A stretch of DNA of 64,000 nucleotides from Pseudorhodoferax sp. Leaf267 (lineage in GTDB: Bacteria > Pseudomonadota > Gammaproteobacteria > Burkholderiales > Burkholderiaceae_C): positions 1,259,817 to 1,323,816 of the forward strand of contig NZ_LMMV01000001.1 in assembly GCF_001422405.1 (NCBI RefSeq), given 5' to 3'. Of this stretch, positions 32,394-41,353 are shown one piece after another (within the stretch, counting starts at the first letter, position 1; every line of letters begins with the position of its first letter). A program made the position numbers and the translations under genes. Under the pieces are notes generated by a model. The model made no database searches and had not been told where the DNA came from. It saw only the letters and a program-made list of their open reading frames with translations.

Positions 32394-32939
32394 ATGTGCA
32401 ATGCCTCCACCTTCGACCGGCGCATCGACGCCCTGGCTCTGGCGCGCGACTGCGCGTTGCTGGGCGCGCGCGCGCGCACGATCCACCTGCTGACCGGCCT
32501 GGCCGACCGCGAACTCAAGCAGTACTCCCACCTGATCCAGCCGGCCCAGGGACGTGCACCGGACACGCGCGACTGGTACCACACGGCCACGCTGCACGAA
32601 CGCATCGAGTCCTCCATCCTGATGGCGAACTTCCAGTACCTGCGCGGCCTGGGTTTCGGCGCCGCGCAGTCCCTGGTGGAGTCCTACCGCTTCTACCGGA
32701 GCTGCTTGGGCGGACGCTGCCGCATCAGCTTCGACCGCGCCTTCGACCTGGCCGCCCACACGGCCGGCATGTGGCTCGCTCACTGCCCCAGCTTCCAGGT
32801 CCTGCCCTGCCCGGCCTGCCGGGCCCAGGGCCTGCAGACCCTGGGCGCCGTGCCGGCCGGCAGCCGCTGTCCGTTCTGCAAGCTGGCCGCGAGTGCCCAG
32901 CCGCGACCCCGCGCGAGACGCCGGCGCGGTGTGCGATGA
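32394..32939 (+). CDS. FlhC-like activator subunit (SetC/AcaC-like)
   Basis: The 181-residue protein starts after TTAGGAGAGACC. It carries the FlhC pattern: an N-terminal helical region with LGARARTIHLLTGLADRELKQ (about residues 22-42), then a long helix set with SLVESYRFYRSCLG. A C-terminal zinc site follows, CPACRAQ and CPFCK (about residues 140-165), with the CxxC...CxxC spacing of FlhC. The last 20 residues are basic. With the FlhD-like protein it should form a DNA-binding activator of the SetCD/AcaCD kind. The palindromes at 25919, 32983 and 59247 are candidate targets, and the one at 32983 lies 43 bases after this gene, before traI. Confidence 0.82.
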   Translation: MCNASTFDRRIDALALARDCALLGARARTIHLLTGLADRELKQYSHLIQPAQGRAPDTRDWYHTATLHERIESSILMANFQYLRGLGFGAAQSLVESYRFYRSCLGGRCRISFDRAFDLAAHTAGMWLAHCPSFQVLPCPACRAQGLQTLGAVPAGSRCPFCKLAASAQPRPRARRRRGVR

Positions 32940-32975
32940 GGCGGCGGGCCGCAGGCCCGTGGCCGATGCCGCGGC

Positions 32976-33007
32976 CGAAATCGCCCGAAATCGCCCCCGT
33001 TTCGGGC
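32976..33007 (+). promoter_or_regulatory. Palindromic activator-box candidate upstream of traI
   Basis: GCCCGAAA (32983-32990) and TTTCGGGC (33000-33007) form a perfect 8-base inverted repeat around TCGCCCCCG. An extra CGAAATC half-site lies at 32976-32982. The box ends 62 bases before the traI start, close to the 61-base distance seen at the AcaB-like gene. Confidence 0.6.
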
Positions 33008-33069
33008 TGCGGCTGCGGCGCGTCCGGCGAAGAATCGGTGGGCCGTCGCCTTCGACGCGGCACCCTGCC

Positions 33070-34836
33070 ATGCCGCCCCGCTTCTCGCCCCCTTCCACCG
33101 CGCCGCGCGCGGGTCCCCGTGCGCAGCCGCTGGCCGTGCGCCCCGTCGAGGCGCTGCTCGCCGAGCAAGGACCGCTGCTGGCGCGATTGAAGCTCTGCCA
33201 TGGCGCCGACCGCGCCAGCTTCGAGGCGGAGATCCTGCCACTGGTCCGGGGCTACGCACGCTTCGTGCACGGGCTTCCGGCCACGGCCGACCGCGCCTAC
33301 TGCGAGCCGGGCGGTCTGCTGCGCTGGGGCCTGGAGACGGCGTTCTTCGCGCTGCAGGGCACGGATGCGCACATCTTCTCGGGCAAGGCCACCATCTCGG
33401 AACGCGTGGAACTCGAACCGCGCTGGCGTCTGGCCACGTTCATTGCGGGGCTGTGCAGCGAGTTGCACCGGGCATTGGGCCTGGCCCAGGTCAGCACCCA
33501 CGACGGCACGGACTGGCCCGCCTACCAGTTGCCGCTCGCGGACTGGCTGGACCAGCGGCACGCCACCACCTACCAGGTCCGCTGGCGCGCGGATGCGCCC
33601 GAGTCGCGCGGCATGGCGCTGTTCGCCTTGCCCCACGTCATGCCGGCGGACTGTCTGCAGCATCTGGCCCAGGGCAACACGGTCGTGGTACCGCACCTGC
33701 TGGCCAGCATCGGCGGTGTGCCGCTGCTGGAGCACAACATGCTGGACCGCTTGGTGCGCCGCTCCAGCGCCCTGGTGCTGCACCGCGACCTGCTCGCGCG
33801 TGCCGGCCATGGCACCCTTGACCGCGACCCGGCACATCTGACGCGCTTTCTGCTCGACGCCTTGCGCCGGCTGGCTGTCGGCCATGCCAACTGGGTGCCG
33901 AACCAGGACAAGAGCCGTGTCTGGTACGGTCTCGACGGCTTGTTCCTGGCCTGGCCGGGCTGTGGCCAGGACCTGCTGGCCGTGCTGCAAGCCGATGAAC
34001 TCGCCGGCATGCCCGCCACGGCACCGGCCGTGCTGGACATCCTGCTCGCCGCTGGCGCCGTCGAAGCCTGCGCACCCGACCGCCCCTGCTGGGCCATCCG
34101 TCCGCCCGGCGCGCGCGCACCGTTGGAGGCCGTGAAGTTGGCGTCGCCGTCCCTTCTGCTGTCGGGCCTGCCGTCACTGGCCGAGCCGCTGGAAGTCCGG
34201 TTGGCCGACGCGCGACCGCGCGCGACGCCGCCCGCGTGTGGTGCGGAAGATCCCGCGGAGTCCCGGGTGCCAGCCCCGCCGCCGGACACAGAGAGATCCA
34301 CGCTACTGCCAGACGGCACAGGTGTGCCCCATCCGCTCGCGGACACCGCACAACTGTCGCTGCTGCCGGACCGCACTGCTGGGCCGCGCGTCGCGACGGA
34401 CGCGCACGGCCGGCAGACGCAGGCCCCTGCGGCGGCAGCGCGCCCGAGCGTGCGAACGCCCATGCGCCTGCCGGACGCCGTCCGCACCGCGCTGCAGGAC
34501 GCCGCGGCCACGCATGCGCAAGACCCCGACCTCGGTGCCCTGCTGGTCGAGACCGACGCGGTCTTCGTGCCGCTGGCGCAGTTCGAACGCCATGGCGTGC
34601 AACCGGCGCTGGCCGTGCGCGCGCTGCGCGAGGCGCGCATGCTGCCGGCTGGCAGTGGCCCCGGCACCCCCTGCTCGCGGCCCGTACGCGGCGCGTCGGT
34701 GCCAGGCGTGCTGATCGCTGCGGCCTTCTTCGAAGGCCTGGACGCCGCACCTGCTGCCAGCCCAGCGTCAGCCGCACCACCCGGGCCGGGTCACGACCGC
34801 CTCACGGACGCACGCAATGCTGACCCGCCGCTATGA
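33070..34836 (+). CDS. traI: TraI_2-domain protein (MobH-type relaxase family)
   Basis: The 588-residue protein shows the TraI_2 domain in its first 350 residues: VRGYARFVHGLPATADRAYCEPGGLLRWGLETAFFALQGTD (about 59-100), EPRWRLATFIAGLCSELHRALG (about 117-138), then the strand set ending in SRVWYGLDGLFLAWPG (about 280-295). In canonical MobH relaxases the corresponding motifs carry HHxxPGG and HD residues that bind metal. Here they read YCEPGG and CSELHR, so the HD site is altered, a feature I recall for this betaproteobacterial/xanthomonad sub-family. The C-terminal 230 residues are Ala/Pro-rich with a second small domain (VRTALQDAAATHAQDPDLGALLVETD). ATG 33070 is chosen because the family starts with PPRFSPP-like residues. 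It overlaps traD by 20 bases. Confidence 0.78.
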   Translation: MPPRFSPPSTAPRAGPRAQPLAVRPVEALLAEQGPLLARLKLCHGADRASFEAEILPLVRGYARFVHGLPATADRAYCEPGGLLRWGLETAFFALQGTDAHIFSGKATISERVELEPRWRLATFIAGLCSELHRALGLAQVSTHDGTDWPAYQLPLADWLDQRHATTYQVRWRADAPESRGMALFALPHVMPADCLQHLAQGNTVVVPHLLASIGGVPLLEHNMLDRLVRRSSALVLHRDLLARAGHGTLDRDPAHLTRFLLDALRRLAVGHANWVPNQDKSRVWYGLDGLFLAWPGCGQDLLAVLQADELAGMPATAPAVLDILLAAGAVEACAPDRPCWAIRPPGARAPLEAVKLASPSLLLSGLPSLAEPLEVRLADARPRATPPACGAEDPAESRVPAPPPDTERSTLLPDGTGVPHPLADTAQLSLLPDRTAGPRVATDAHGRQTQAPAAAARPSVRTPMRLPDAVRTALQDAAATHAQDPDLGALLVETDAVFVPLAQFERHGVQPALAVRALREARMLPAGSGPGTPCSRPVRGASVPGVLIAAAFFEGLDAAPAASPASAAPPGPGHDRLTDARNADPPL

Positions 34837-36718
34837 AATGCCGTGGCGGCGGGCGTTCGAAGCCCATGCCGCCGCCGTGTGGCTTGCGACGGGCACCTAC
34901 TTCGGGCTGGTGGCCTGGAACGCGTGGCTGCCGCGGTCCGTGGCGCTGGGCCTGGCGGCCTGGAGCCTCGCCATGGCCTGGCGGCGTGGCGCCCAGGCCA
35001 TGCGCGTGCTGCGGCTGCGCGGCGCGCTCGGCGGCCGACGCGTGCAGGTGATCGGGCCCCGGGCCATGGGCGGACTCTGCGCGGATCCGGGCCAGGTGTT
35101 CCTGGGCTTTGGCTTTGCATGGCATCCGGTGCATGCGCAGCGGCTGTACGAGCTGTCCAAGGTGGATTACCGCGCCTACGCTGTCCCGCGCTGGATGCAG
35201 CGGGCCTTGGGCCAGGGCCAGGCCGCCCAGCCCGATGCCGAGATCGGCCTGCCCTACATCCACGGGCTGGAGCCGCACGAACAGGCGCTGTCGCGCCCGC
35301 TACAGAACTTCGAGGGCGGGACCTTGCTGGTCGGGACCACGCAGTCCGGCAAGGGCGTGGCACTGGCCTGCCTGATCACGCAGGCCGTGCGGCGCGGTGA
35401 CGTCGTGGTCGTGATCGACCCCAAGAACAGCCAGCGGCTCAAGCGCGTCGTCGAGCGCGCCTGCGCCGACTACCGCGAGCCCGATTGCTTCCTGGAATTC
35501 CATCCGGCCTTCCCGGAACGCGGTGTGCGGCTGGACTTCACGTTCAACTGGCAAAAGCCCACCGAGATCGCCTCGCGCATCCAGGCTATCATGCCGCCAG
35601 ACACGGCCGGCGCCTTCAGCGCCTTCGGCTGGGACGCGGTCAACGTCGTGGTCCAGGGCCTGGTCGAGCTCGAGGAGCGGCCGAACCTGATCAAGCTGAC
35701 CAAGTACATCGAGGGAGGCATCGAGCCGGTGCTGGAGGCCTCGCTGCGGCGCTTCTACGATGGTCTGCTGGGTGCGGGATGGCGCGAGCTGCCGGAGATG
35801 CGCCGGCTGTTGCACGAATCCCACCGCGGCCAGATGAAGCGGCCGTCCGAGGCCGCGAGCGCGGACCTCATGGCCTTCGTCGCCTACTACGAGCACCAGG
35901 TCGCCCAGCACCAGCGCCACAAGGTCGTGGACGCGCAGGTGCGCACGTTCCGCCACAACCGCGAGCACTACCAGAAGATCACGGCCAATCTGCTGCCCAT
36001 CCTGTCCATGCTGACCTCGGGCGACCTGGGCCGCAGCCTGTCGCCGGATCCGTTCGACGCCGACGACGAACGGCCCATCATGAACTTCGAGAAGCTAGAG
36101 CGTGGCGGCCATGTGCTCTACATGTGCCTGGACGCCCTGCCCGACCCGTCGGTGGCCTCGGCCATCGGCGCGCTGGCGCTGGCCGACCAGGCGGCGCGCG
36201 CCGGCATGCGCTACAACCTGGGCCAGTACCGACGCATCGCGCTGTTCGTCGACGAGGTCAGCAACGTGATCAACCAGCCGCTGATCGAGATCCTGAACAA
36301 GGGTGCCGAAGGCGGCATCTTCACGACCTGCTCCATGCAGACCCTGGCGGACCTGGCCCGGCGCCTGGGCAGCGAGCACGCGGCCCGCATGGCGCTGGGC
36401 AACCTGAACAACCTGATCGCGCTGCGGACCAAGGACCGGCCGACGCAAGATTTTGTGGTCGAGACTTTTGGCAAGACCGCGATTCACGCGGTGCGCGTTG
36501 GGTTGAGCCATGGGGCCGATGCCCATCTCGGCGACTTCTCGTCCAGCTACTCGACGCAGCTGACGGAGAGCTTCGAGGAGCTGGTGCCCGCCGATGTGCT
36601 GGGCAAGCTGCCGAACCTGCAGTACTTCGCGTCCCTGTCCGGCGGCCGCATCGTCAAGGGGAGGTTTCCGATCCTCGATCCGGGCGCCGACAATCCGGCG
36701 GCGCTGCCTCCGCCATGA
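34817..36718 (+). CDS. traD: TraD-type conjugative coupling ATPase
   Basis: The 633-residue protein has two N-terminal membrane helices (about residues 18-55). Its VirD4/TraG-type motor domain has Walker A GTTQSGKGV near residue 173, VVVIDPKNSQRLKRV after it and Walker B IALFVDEVSN near residue 474. Motifs such as NLNNLIALRTKD lie downstream. GKG in place of GKT is usual in coupling proteins. It brings the relaxase-DNA complex to the secretion channel. It overlaps traI by 20 bases and the DUF4400 gene by 4 bases (ATGA), so traI-traD-DUF4400 is one translationally coupled unit, the same order as in SXT/R391-type elements. The protein looks complete. Confidence 0.9.
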   Translation: MLTRRYEMPWRRAFEAHAAAVWLATGTYFGLVAWNAWLPRSVALGLAAWSLAMAWRRGAQAMRVLRLRGALGGRRVQVIGPRAMGGLCADPGQVFLGFGFAWHPVHAQRLYELSKVDYRAYAVPRWMQRALGQGQAAQPDAEIGLPYIHGLEPHEQALSRPLQNFEGGTLLVGTTQSGKGVALACLITQAVRRGDVVVVIDPKNSQRLKRVVERACADYREPDCFLEFHPAFPERGVRLDFTFNWQKPTEIASRIQAIMPPDTAGAFSAFGWDAVNVVVQGLVELEERPNLIKLTKYIEGGIEPVLEASLRRFYDGLLGAGWRELPEMRRLLHESHRGQMKRPSEAASADLMAFVAYYEHQVAQHQRHKVVDAQVRTFRHNREHYQKITANLLPILSMLTSGDLGRSLSPDPFDADDERPIMNFEKLERGGHVLYMCLDALPDPSVASAIGALALADQAARAGMRYNLGQYRRIALFVDEVSNVINQPLIEILNKGAEGGIFTTCSMQTLADLARRLGSEHAARMALGNLNNLIALRTKDRPTQDFVVETFGKTAIHAVRVGLSHGADAHLGDFSSSYSTQLTESFEELVPADVLGKLPNLQYFASLSGGRIVKGRFPILDPGADNPAALPPP

Positions 36719-37338
36719 TCCGCGGCGTGTCCATCGTCTCGCTGCTGGCCGTGCTGTCGCTGGTGCTGTACGTGCCGGCTATCCATGGCCCCGCGGACAT
36801 CCTGCAGGTTCTGCGTCAGGAGCACGGGCGCACGGCCGCGCTCTGGGGCGAGGAGCGCGCGGGTCGGCAGCTGGACCAGGCGCTGCGATTGCAGACCGGT
36901 GCGGCCGACGCCAGCCCGCTGCCACGGGCGGTCGCGGCGCCGCCGCAGACCGGCGTCGACCGCGCCGTCGCCACGGAAATGGGCGTCGTGACGCAGCGCC
37001 TGTTCGCGAACCGCTACATGCGCTCCGTGGACGCCATCCTGCTGCTGGCCAGCTACCGGCTGGCGGGCCTGTGGGCCTGGCTACCCTGGCTGCTGCCCGT
37101 GGCGCTGGCGGCCACGGCCGATGGCGCGCTGCGGCGGCAGATCAAGGCCAGGGAGTTCCTGCACCACGACCCGGAACTGTTCGCGCTCTGGTGCTGCCTG
37201 CTGATCCTGCTGGGCTGCGCCACCGTCGTGGCGCTCGTGCTGCCGGTGGCGCTGCATCCGCTGGCGCTGGCGCTGGCGCCTTTGGCGATGGCGCTGCTGA
37301 CCGGACTGGCGGTGGCGAGTTTTCACCGTCGGGCGTAG
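36715..37338 (+). CDS. DUF4400 membrane protein, traD partner
   Basis: The 207-residue protein has an N-terminal membrane segment (GVSIVSLLAVLSLVLYVPAI), a soluble stretch of about 90 residues with QRLFANRYMRSVDAILLLASYRL, then three further hydrophobic segments at about residues 118-135, 150-170 and 178-200. This matches the DUF4400 inner-membrane family that follows traD in SXT-like ICEs. A role with the coupling protein at the membrane is inferred from constant gene order. It overlaps traD by ATGA and is followed by a probable terminator. Confidence 0.78.
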   Translation: MIRGVSIVSLLAVLSLVLYVPAIHGPADILQVLRQEHGRTAALWGEERAGRQLDQALRLQTGAADASPLPRAVAAPPQTGVDRAVATEMGVVTQRLFANRYMRSVDAILLLASYRLAGLWAWLPWLLPVALAATADGALRRQIKAREFLHHDPELFALWCCLLILLGCATVVALVLPVALHPLALALAPLAMALLTGLAVASFHRRA

Positions 37339-37405
37339 TGGAGCGACTGTTGCCCGACCTGACAGGCAGGGCATTGTCGGAAGGTGTCACGGCAGCAAGA
37401 ATCAA

Positions 37406-37431
37406 GGGCCCGCGCCGGACGGGCCTCGCTT
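37406..37431 (+). terminator. Probable rho-independent terminator after the traI-traD operon
   Basis: GGCCCG (37407-37412) pairs with CGGGCC (37420-37425) over a 7-base loop and is followed by TCGCTTT. It lies about 70 bases past the DUF4400 stop, where the operon should end. Confidence 0.6.
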
Positions 37432-37483
37432 TGAAGTCGAAAGGACCCGATCACGCCTCACCGCGCCTGGTGACCGATCACCC

Positions 37484-37795
37484 TCACGAAGCAACTGCTG
37501 GTCTCGCCGCATCGATGGCTCCGCGCTCGACGTTGTCGAGCAACCATTCGTGCAATCGCTCGAGGTCACCATCCAATTGCTCTAGCGATGCCTCCAACAT
37601 CAAGTACCAGGTGCAGTAGCTGTCCGCGTTCTCCAGCCCGTCGAAGAACGCCTGCAGTCGAAGCTGCTGACCGCTCAGACGGTGGAAATGCTGCTCCACC
37701 TCTTTGGGGTCATTCGTCCATTGGAGGCAGGGAAGAAAGATGCCGGGTTGGGGCTGCTGCGGGATCACTTCCGCCGGTTGAGTGCGTTCGGCCAT
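37484..37795 (-). CDS. Small helical hypothetical protein (103 aa)
   Basis: MAERTQPAEVIPQQPQPGIF starts the frame, after CAGGAGATTTGTC upstream on the minus strand. Residues 35-95 are helical with clear coding bias (VEQHFHRLSGQQLRLQAFFDGLENADSYCTWYLMLEASLEQLDGDLERLHEWL). No signal or membrane segment is present. It is a single gene on the minus strand between the tra operon and cargo. I recognise no family; it may be a backbone accessory gene of the element. Confidence 0.6.
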   Translation of the reverse strand: MAERTQPAEVIPQQPQPGIFLPCLQWTNDPKEVEQHFHRLSGQQLRLQAFFDGLENADSYCTWYLMLEASLEQLDGDLERLHEWLLDNVERGAIDAARPAVAS

Positions 37796-38207
37796 GACAA
37801 ATCTCCTGGTTAAGACGAGCCTCAACGCTACAACCCGGCGGTTTGCTTCGCCAGCGACAAGGGCGCCTAAATTGGGGGGTTTTCGACGTCAGCCCCTTGC
37901 TGCAGGGATTTCACTTCTCACGCACCAGCGGTCGCGCGCGACCACCGCCGGTCGAAGTTGCCCAGGCCTGCCTGACAGGCTGGCAAGTTCTTTCGTTCTA
38001 CGCATCCACCAGACGGCCCTTCGTGGGCCTTGGGACGGACCAACAAGCCGCCAGTCGCGATGCGCTCGAATGAGAGCTTTCCCCCACCCGTGTGAAGCCA
38101 GGCGACGGCTTGTCGTCACCCGGCGTGTGATCGAAACGCTGCGGCCGTCGTGATCCAGATCTTCGACATGCTCGGCAATGAAGGGCTTGCGCAGCAAAGC
38201 GTGCCCA
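37796..38207 (+). other. Intergenic region, nothing recognised
   Basis: About 410 bases between the 103-residue gene and the TIR-WD40 gene. Short open frames occur but none is convincing. The base composition is a little lower in GC than the tra operon, which fits the border of a cargo insertion. Confidence 0.35.
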
Positions 38208-40982
38208 TCAACGCTTGCCCGACGCACCAGTCCGCGTTCTACCGGCTGCCGGCGCAGCGTTCAGCGCCCGTGCGCGTGCAAGCAGGTTCTTGAGCGGTCC
38301 ACAGGATGCACATGCATGGCGAAAGGCGCGCCGCTCCTCCGTCACCACGAGCACGCTCTGCTGGTCGGTCGGGAACGCGGCGTCGGTCAGCTTGTCGCCC
38401 GCGCCGCCGAACTCGGCCAGGCTGCTGGCCGATGCGGCATCCCACAGCCGTGCCAATCCGTCGTCCCCAGCGGTGACGAGCAGCTTGCCGTCGGCGCTCC
38501 ACCGCACCGAGCGCAGCGGCTTGGCCGAGCCGCGCAACTCAGCCAGCGGCTCGCCGCTGGCGGCGTCCCACAGCCTGGCGGTGCCGTCCCAGCTGGCGGT
38601 GGCAATGCGCCTGCCGTCGGGGCTGTAGCGCGCGCTGACGACGTCGCCCGTGTGGCCGACGAGTTCTTGGTCCCGCCGGCGTTCGGCCAGGTGCCAGACG
38701 TAGGCGCGGCCACGCGCACCACCGGTGACGATGCGCTTGCCGTCCGGGCTGAAGTGCACGGCGTGCAGCATGCCGGCCTCGCTGTCGAGTTCGGCATCGC
38801 GGCGGCGTTCGTCGATGCGCCAGATCTCGGTGACGCCCAGCGATCCGGCTTTGGCCAGCAGCCGGCCGTCGGGGCTGACAGCACAGGCCTGGGCCGATGC
38901 CCTGCGCTCGCGGGCGGGGTCGCTCATCGCCTCTATGGCGTCGGCCGGTAGCGCCACCACGCTGTCGCCGCAGCGCCCCCGCAGCACTGCGGCGGCAGCG
39001 CTGGCCGGCCCGGCCGGCGCCAGCAGCGTGGCGGTCTTGCCGCGAAAAGTGCTCACCACCACGGCGCCGCTTTCGTCGAGCTTGGCGAGCCACCCGCCGT
39101 CTTCGCCCTCGGGCGGCGCTGCGGGCAGCGGCAGCGACTGCGGTGGCCGCGGTGCGCGCCACAGCCGGGCGCTGCGGTCTTCGCTGGCGGTGACGATGGT
39201 CAGCCCGTCGGGGCTGAAGCGCGCCACTCTCACCGGCCGGGTATGGCCCAGCAGCCGCGCCACCTCGCGCCCGTTTTGCGCGTCCCAAACTCGCGAGGAG
39301 TTGTCGGCACCGGCGGTGACGACGAAGCGCCCGTCGGCGCTGAACGCCGCGCTGTGCACCGCCAACCCATGGCCACGCATCTCGGCCAACGGCGCACCGG
39401 TGTCGGCGTCCCAGGTGCGGGCGCTGCCGTCCGCGCTGGCGGTGACGATGCGCTTGCCATCGGCGCTGAACGCCGCGGTGGGGACGAAGCCGCCATGGCC
39501 GCGCAGCGTGGCCAGCGCAGTTCCGCTGACGCCGCTCCACAGCCGTGGCGTGGCATCGGAGCCATGGGTGACGATGCGGCTGCCGTCGGGGCTGAAGCCC
39601 GCGCCGACCAGTGCGCCTTCGTGCCCTTCCAAGGTGGCCAGGCTGTCGAATGTGCCGCGTTCCGCGGCGTCCCACAGCCGCGCTGTGCCGTCAGTGCTTG
39701 CGGTGACGACGAAGCGGCCGTCGGGACTGAAGTGCGCGTCACGCACGAAGCCCTGGTGGCCGACCAGTACCTTCTGTTGTCGGCCGCCGCGCGAGTCCCA
39801 GATGATGGCACGGCCGTCGTCGCTGGCGGTGACGAAGCGGGCGCCGTCGGCGCTGAACGCACCGCTGTTGATGCGCGACGTATGGCCGCGCAGCGTCGAC
39901 AGCAGCCGGCCGTCCGACGCCTGCCAGATGCGCACGCTGTTGTCGTGGGCCCGCGTGGCGGCCAGAGCGCTGTCGGCGCTGAACGCCACCTGCACCACGT
40001 AGTGCAGGTGGCCCTGGAGCACACGCCGTTCTTCGCCGCTGGCGGCATCCCATAGCCGCGCGGTGTTGTCGCGGCTAGCGGTGAGCACGCTCTTGCCGTC
40101 CGGCGAGAAGGTGGCGTCTTCGACCCAGCCTGTGTGCGAGCGCAGCACCGCCCGCACGTGCGACGCCTGCAGCCCGCGGCGCAGCATCTCCTCGGCCTGC
40201 GCGGTGCGTGCCGTGTCCACCCCTTGCAGGGCCAGCCGCACGCTGCGTTCTGGATCGAGGGCGAGTTGGGCATCGGCGCTGGCCGCCAGTTCGCGCGAGA
40301 CAGCGGCTTCGCGCTGCACGTAGGCCAGCACGCCCAGCGCAATGGCCACCACCAGCCCGGCGCTCACCGACAGCAGCGTGAGGCGCTCGCGCCGCGCCGC
40401 CGCCTTGCGGCTGGCGACCAGGAACTCGGCATGCACCGAGGTGGGTGTCGCGCCCTTGGCAGCGGCCAGCAGGAGCCACTGTTCTGCGCTGCGCAGGTCG
40501 CTGCCGCGCAGAAGCAGCGACGCATCACGCTCACGCGCTTCCCACTCGCGCGCACGCACCAGCAGCCGGGCATGGGTGCGGGCGGCGTCGAGGTCGGTGT
40601 CGAGCGCGGACTGCAGCAGCGCGAGGCCGGCTTCGAAGTCGTCGTGCTCGCGCAGGAAGATCCAGTTCAGCCGCGCAATGGCATCGGGCAGCGCGCGCGG
40701 CGGCGTATCCACGCACACCACGGGCACCAGGCGCTTGTTCTGGGCCGCGGCATGCGCCACCTCCAGCGCACACACCTCCGACGCAGCCGAGTCCGGGCTC
40801 ACAACGAACACCAGCGTGGGCGCGGCGTCGATGGCATGGCGGATTTCCTGCAGCCATGCAGCACTGGGCGGTATGCCCTCCCAGTCGACCCAGGCCTCCC
40901 GGCCGCGCGCCAGCAGCGCCTGCGTCAGCCAGCGGGCGAAGGCCTGGTCCTTGCGCGAGTAGGAGACGAAGATGTCGGCCAT
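38208..40982 (-). CDS. TIR-transmembrane-WD40 protein
   Basis: The 924-residue protein starts MADIFVSYSRKDQAFARWL, a TIR domain (about residues 1-135). An AWVDWEGIPPSAAWLQEI region follows, then SAASEVCALEVAHAAAQ, where the second Glu corresponds to the NADase catalytic glutamate. A linker follows, then one membrane helix near 203-226 (LTLLSVSAGLVVAIALGVLAYV). From about residue 285 there are 12-13 WD40 repeats (GH...FSPDG...TAS.D.TARLWD), enough for two propellers. No STAND or NB-ARC ATPase lies between, unlike TIR-nSTAND-WD40 proteins. The start is set at 40982 because the TIR fold begins there. A membrane-anchored sensor with a possible NAD-consuming TIR head is inferred. Confidence 0.85.
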   Translation of the reverse strand: MADIFVSYSRKDQAFARWLTQALLARGREAWVDWEGIPPSAAWLQEIRHAIDAAPTLVFVVSPDSAASEVCALEVAHAAAQNKRLVPVVCVDTPPRALPDAIARLNWIFLREHDDFEAGLALLQSALDTDLDAARTHARLLVRAREWEARERDASLLLRGSDLRSAEQWLLLAAAKGATPTSVHAEFLVASRKAAARRERLTLLSVSAGLVVAIALGVLAYVQREAAVSRELAASADAQLALDPERSVRLALQGVDTARTAQAEEMLRRGLQASHVRAVLRSHTGWVEDATFSPDGKSVLTASRDNTARLWDAASGEERRVLQGHLHYVVQVAFSADSALAATRAHDNSVRIWQASDGRLLSTLRGHTSRINSGAFSADGARFVTASDDGRAIIWDSRGGRQQKVLVGHQGFVRDAHFSPDGRFVVTASTDGTARLWDAAERGTFDSLATLEGHEGALVGAGFSPDGSRIVTHGSDATPRLWSGVSGTALATLRGHGGFVPTAAFSADGKRIVTASADGSARTWDADTGAPLAEMRGHGLAVHSAAFSADGRFVVTAGADNSSRVWDAQNGREVARLLGHTRPVRVARFSPDGLTIVTASEDRSARLWRAPRPPQSLPLPAAPPEGEDGGWLAKLDESGAVVVSTFRGKTATLLAPAGPASAAAAVLRGRCGDSVVALPADAIEAMSDPARERRASAQACAVSPDGRLLAKAGSLGVTEIWRIDERRRDAELDSEAGMLHAVHFSPDGKRIVTGGARGRAYVWHLAERRRDQELVGHTGDVVSARYSPDGRRIATASWDGTARLWDAASGEPLAELRGSAKPLRSVRWSADGKLLVTAGDDGLARLWDAASASSLAEFGGAGDKLTDAAFPTDQQSVLVVTEERRAFRHACASCGPLKNLLARARALNAAPAAGRTRTGASGKR

Positions 40983-41353
40983 GGGCGAAGCATAGGAGCA
41001 AGCTGGCAGCTTCGCGACGCGGCGTGTAGCGCCGCGAGACTCAGCCGATGTCCTCGACTTAAATCCGCATCCGGTCGACATACGAGAGACCGGTGGCCGA
41101 GCTCACCGCCGCGAAGCCGTGGTTGGATTGGCCGGTCGGGAAGTAGTCGGTGGTGGCGGGCTGCAGTGCGCCCCGAAGAGACATCTCGGGTCCTGAATTT
41201 GTCGCCCCGAAGCCGCCGGTCGGCCTTGAGCAGATGCGCCCGAAGGAGGTGCCGTGACAGCGAACACCCATAGGGATGCGGCACCCTTAGCGAGCGATTG
41301 AGGTAACTCGCGCGGTCTGAGATCGTCCAAGGTCCCAATGTGGAGAGTCGCGC

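Noticed and set aside
32940-33070. oriT of the element
   Set aside because: The region before traI holds a strong palindrome, but it fits an activator box better, and no nic-type sequence is recognisable without a reference.
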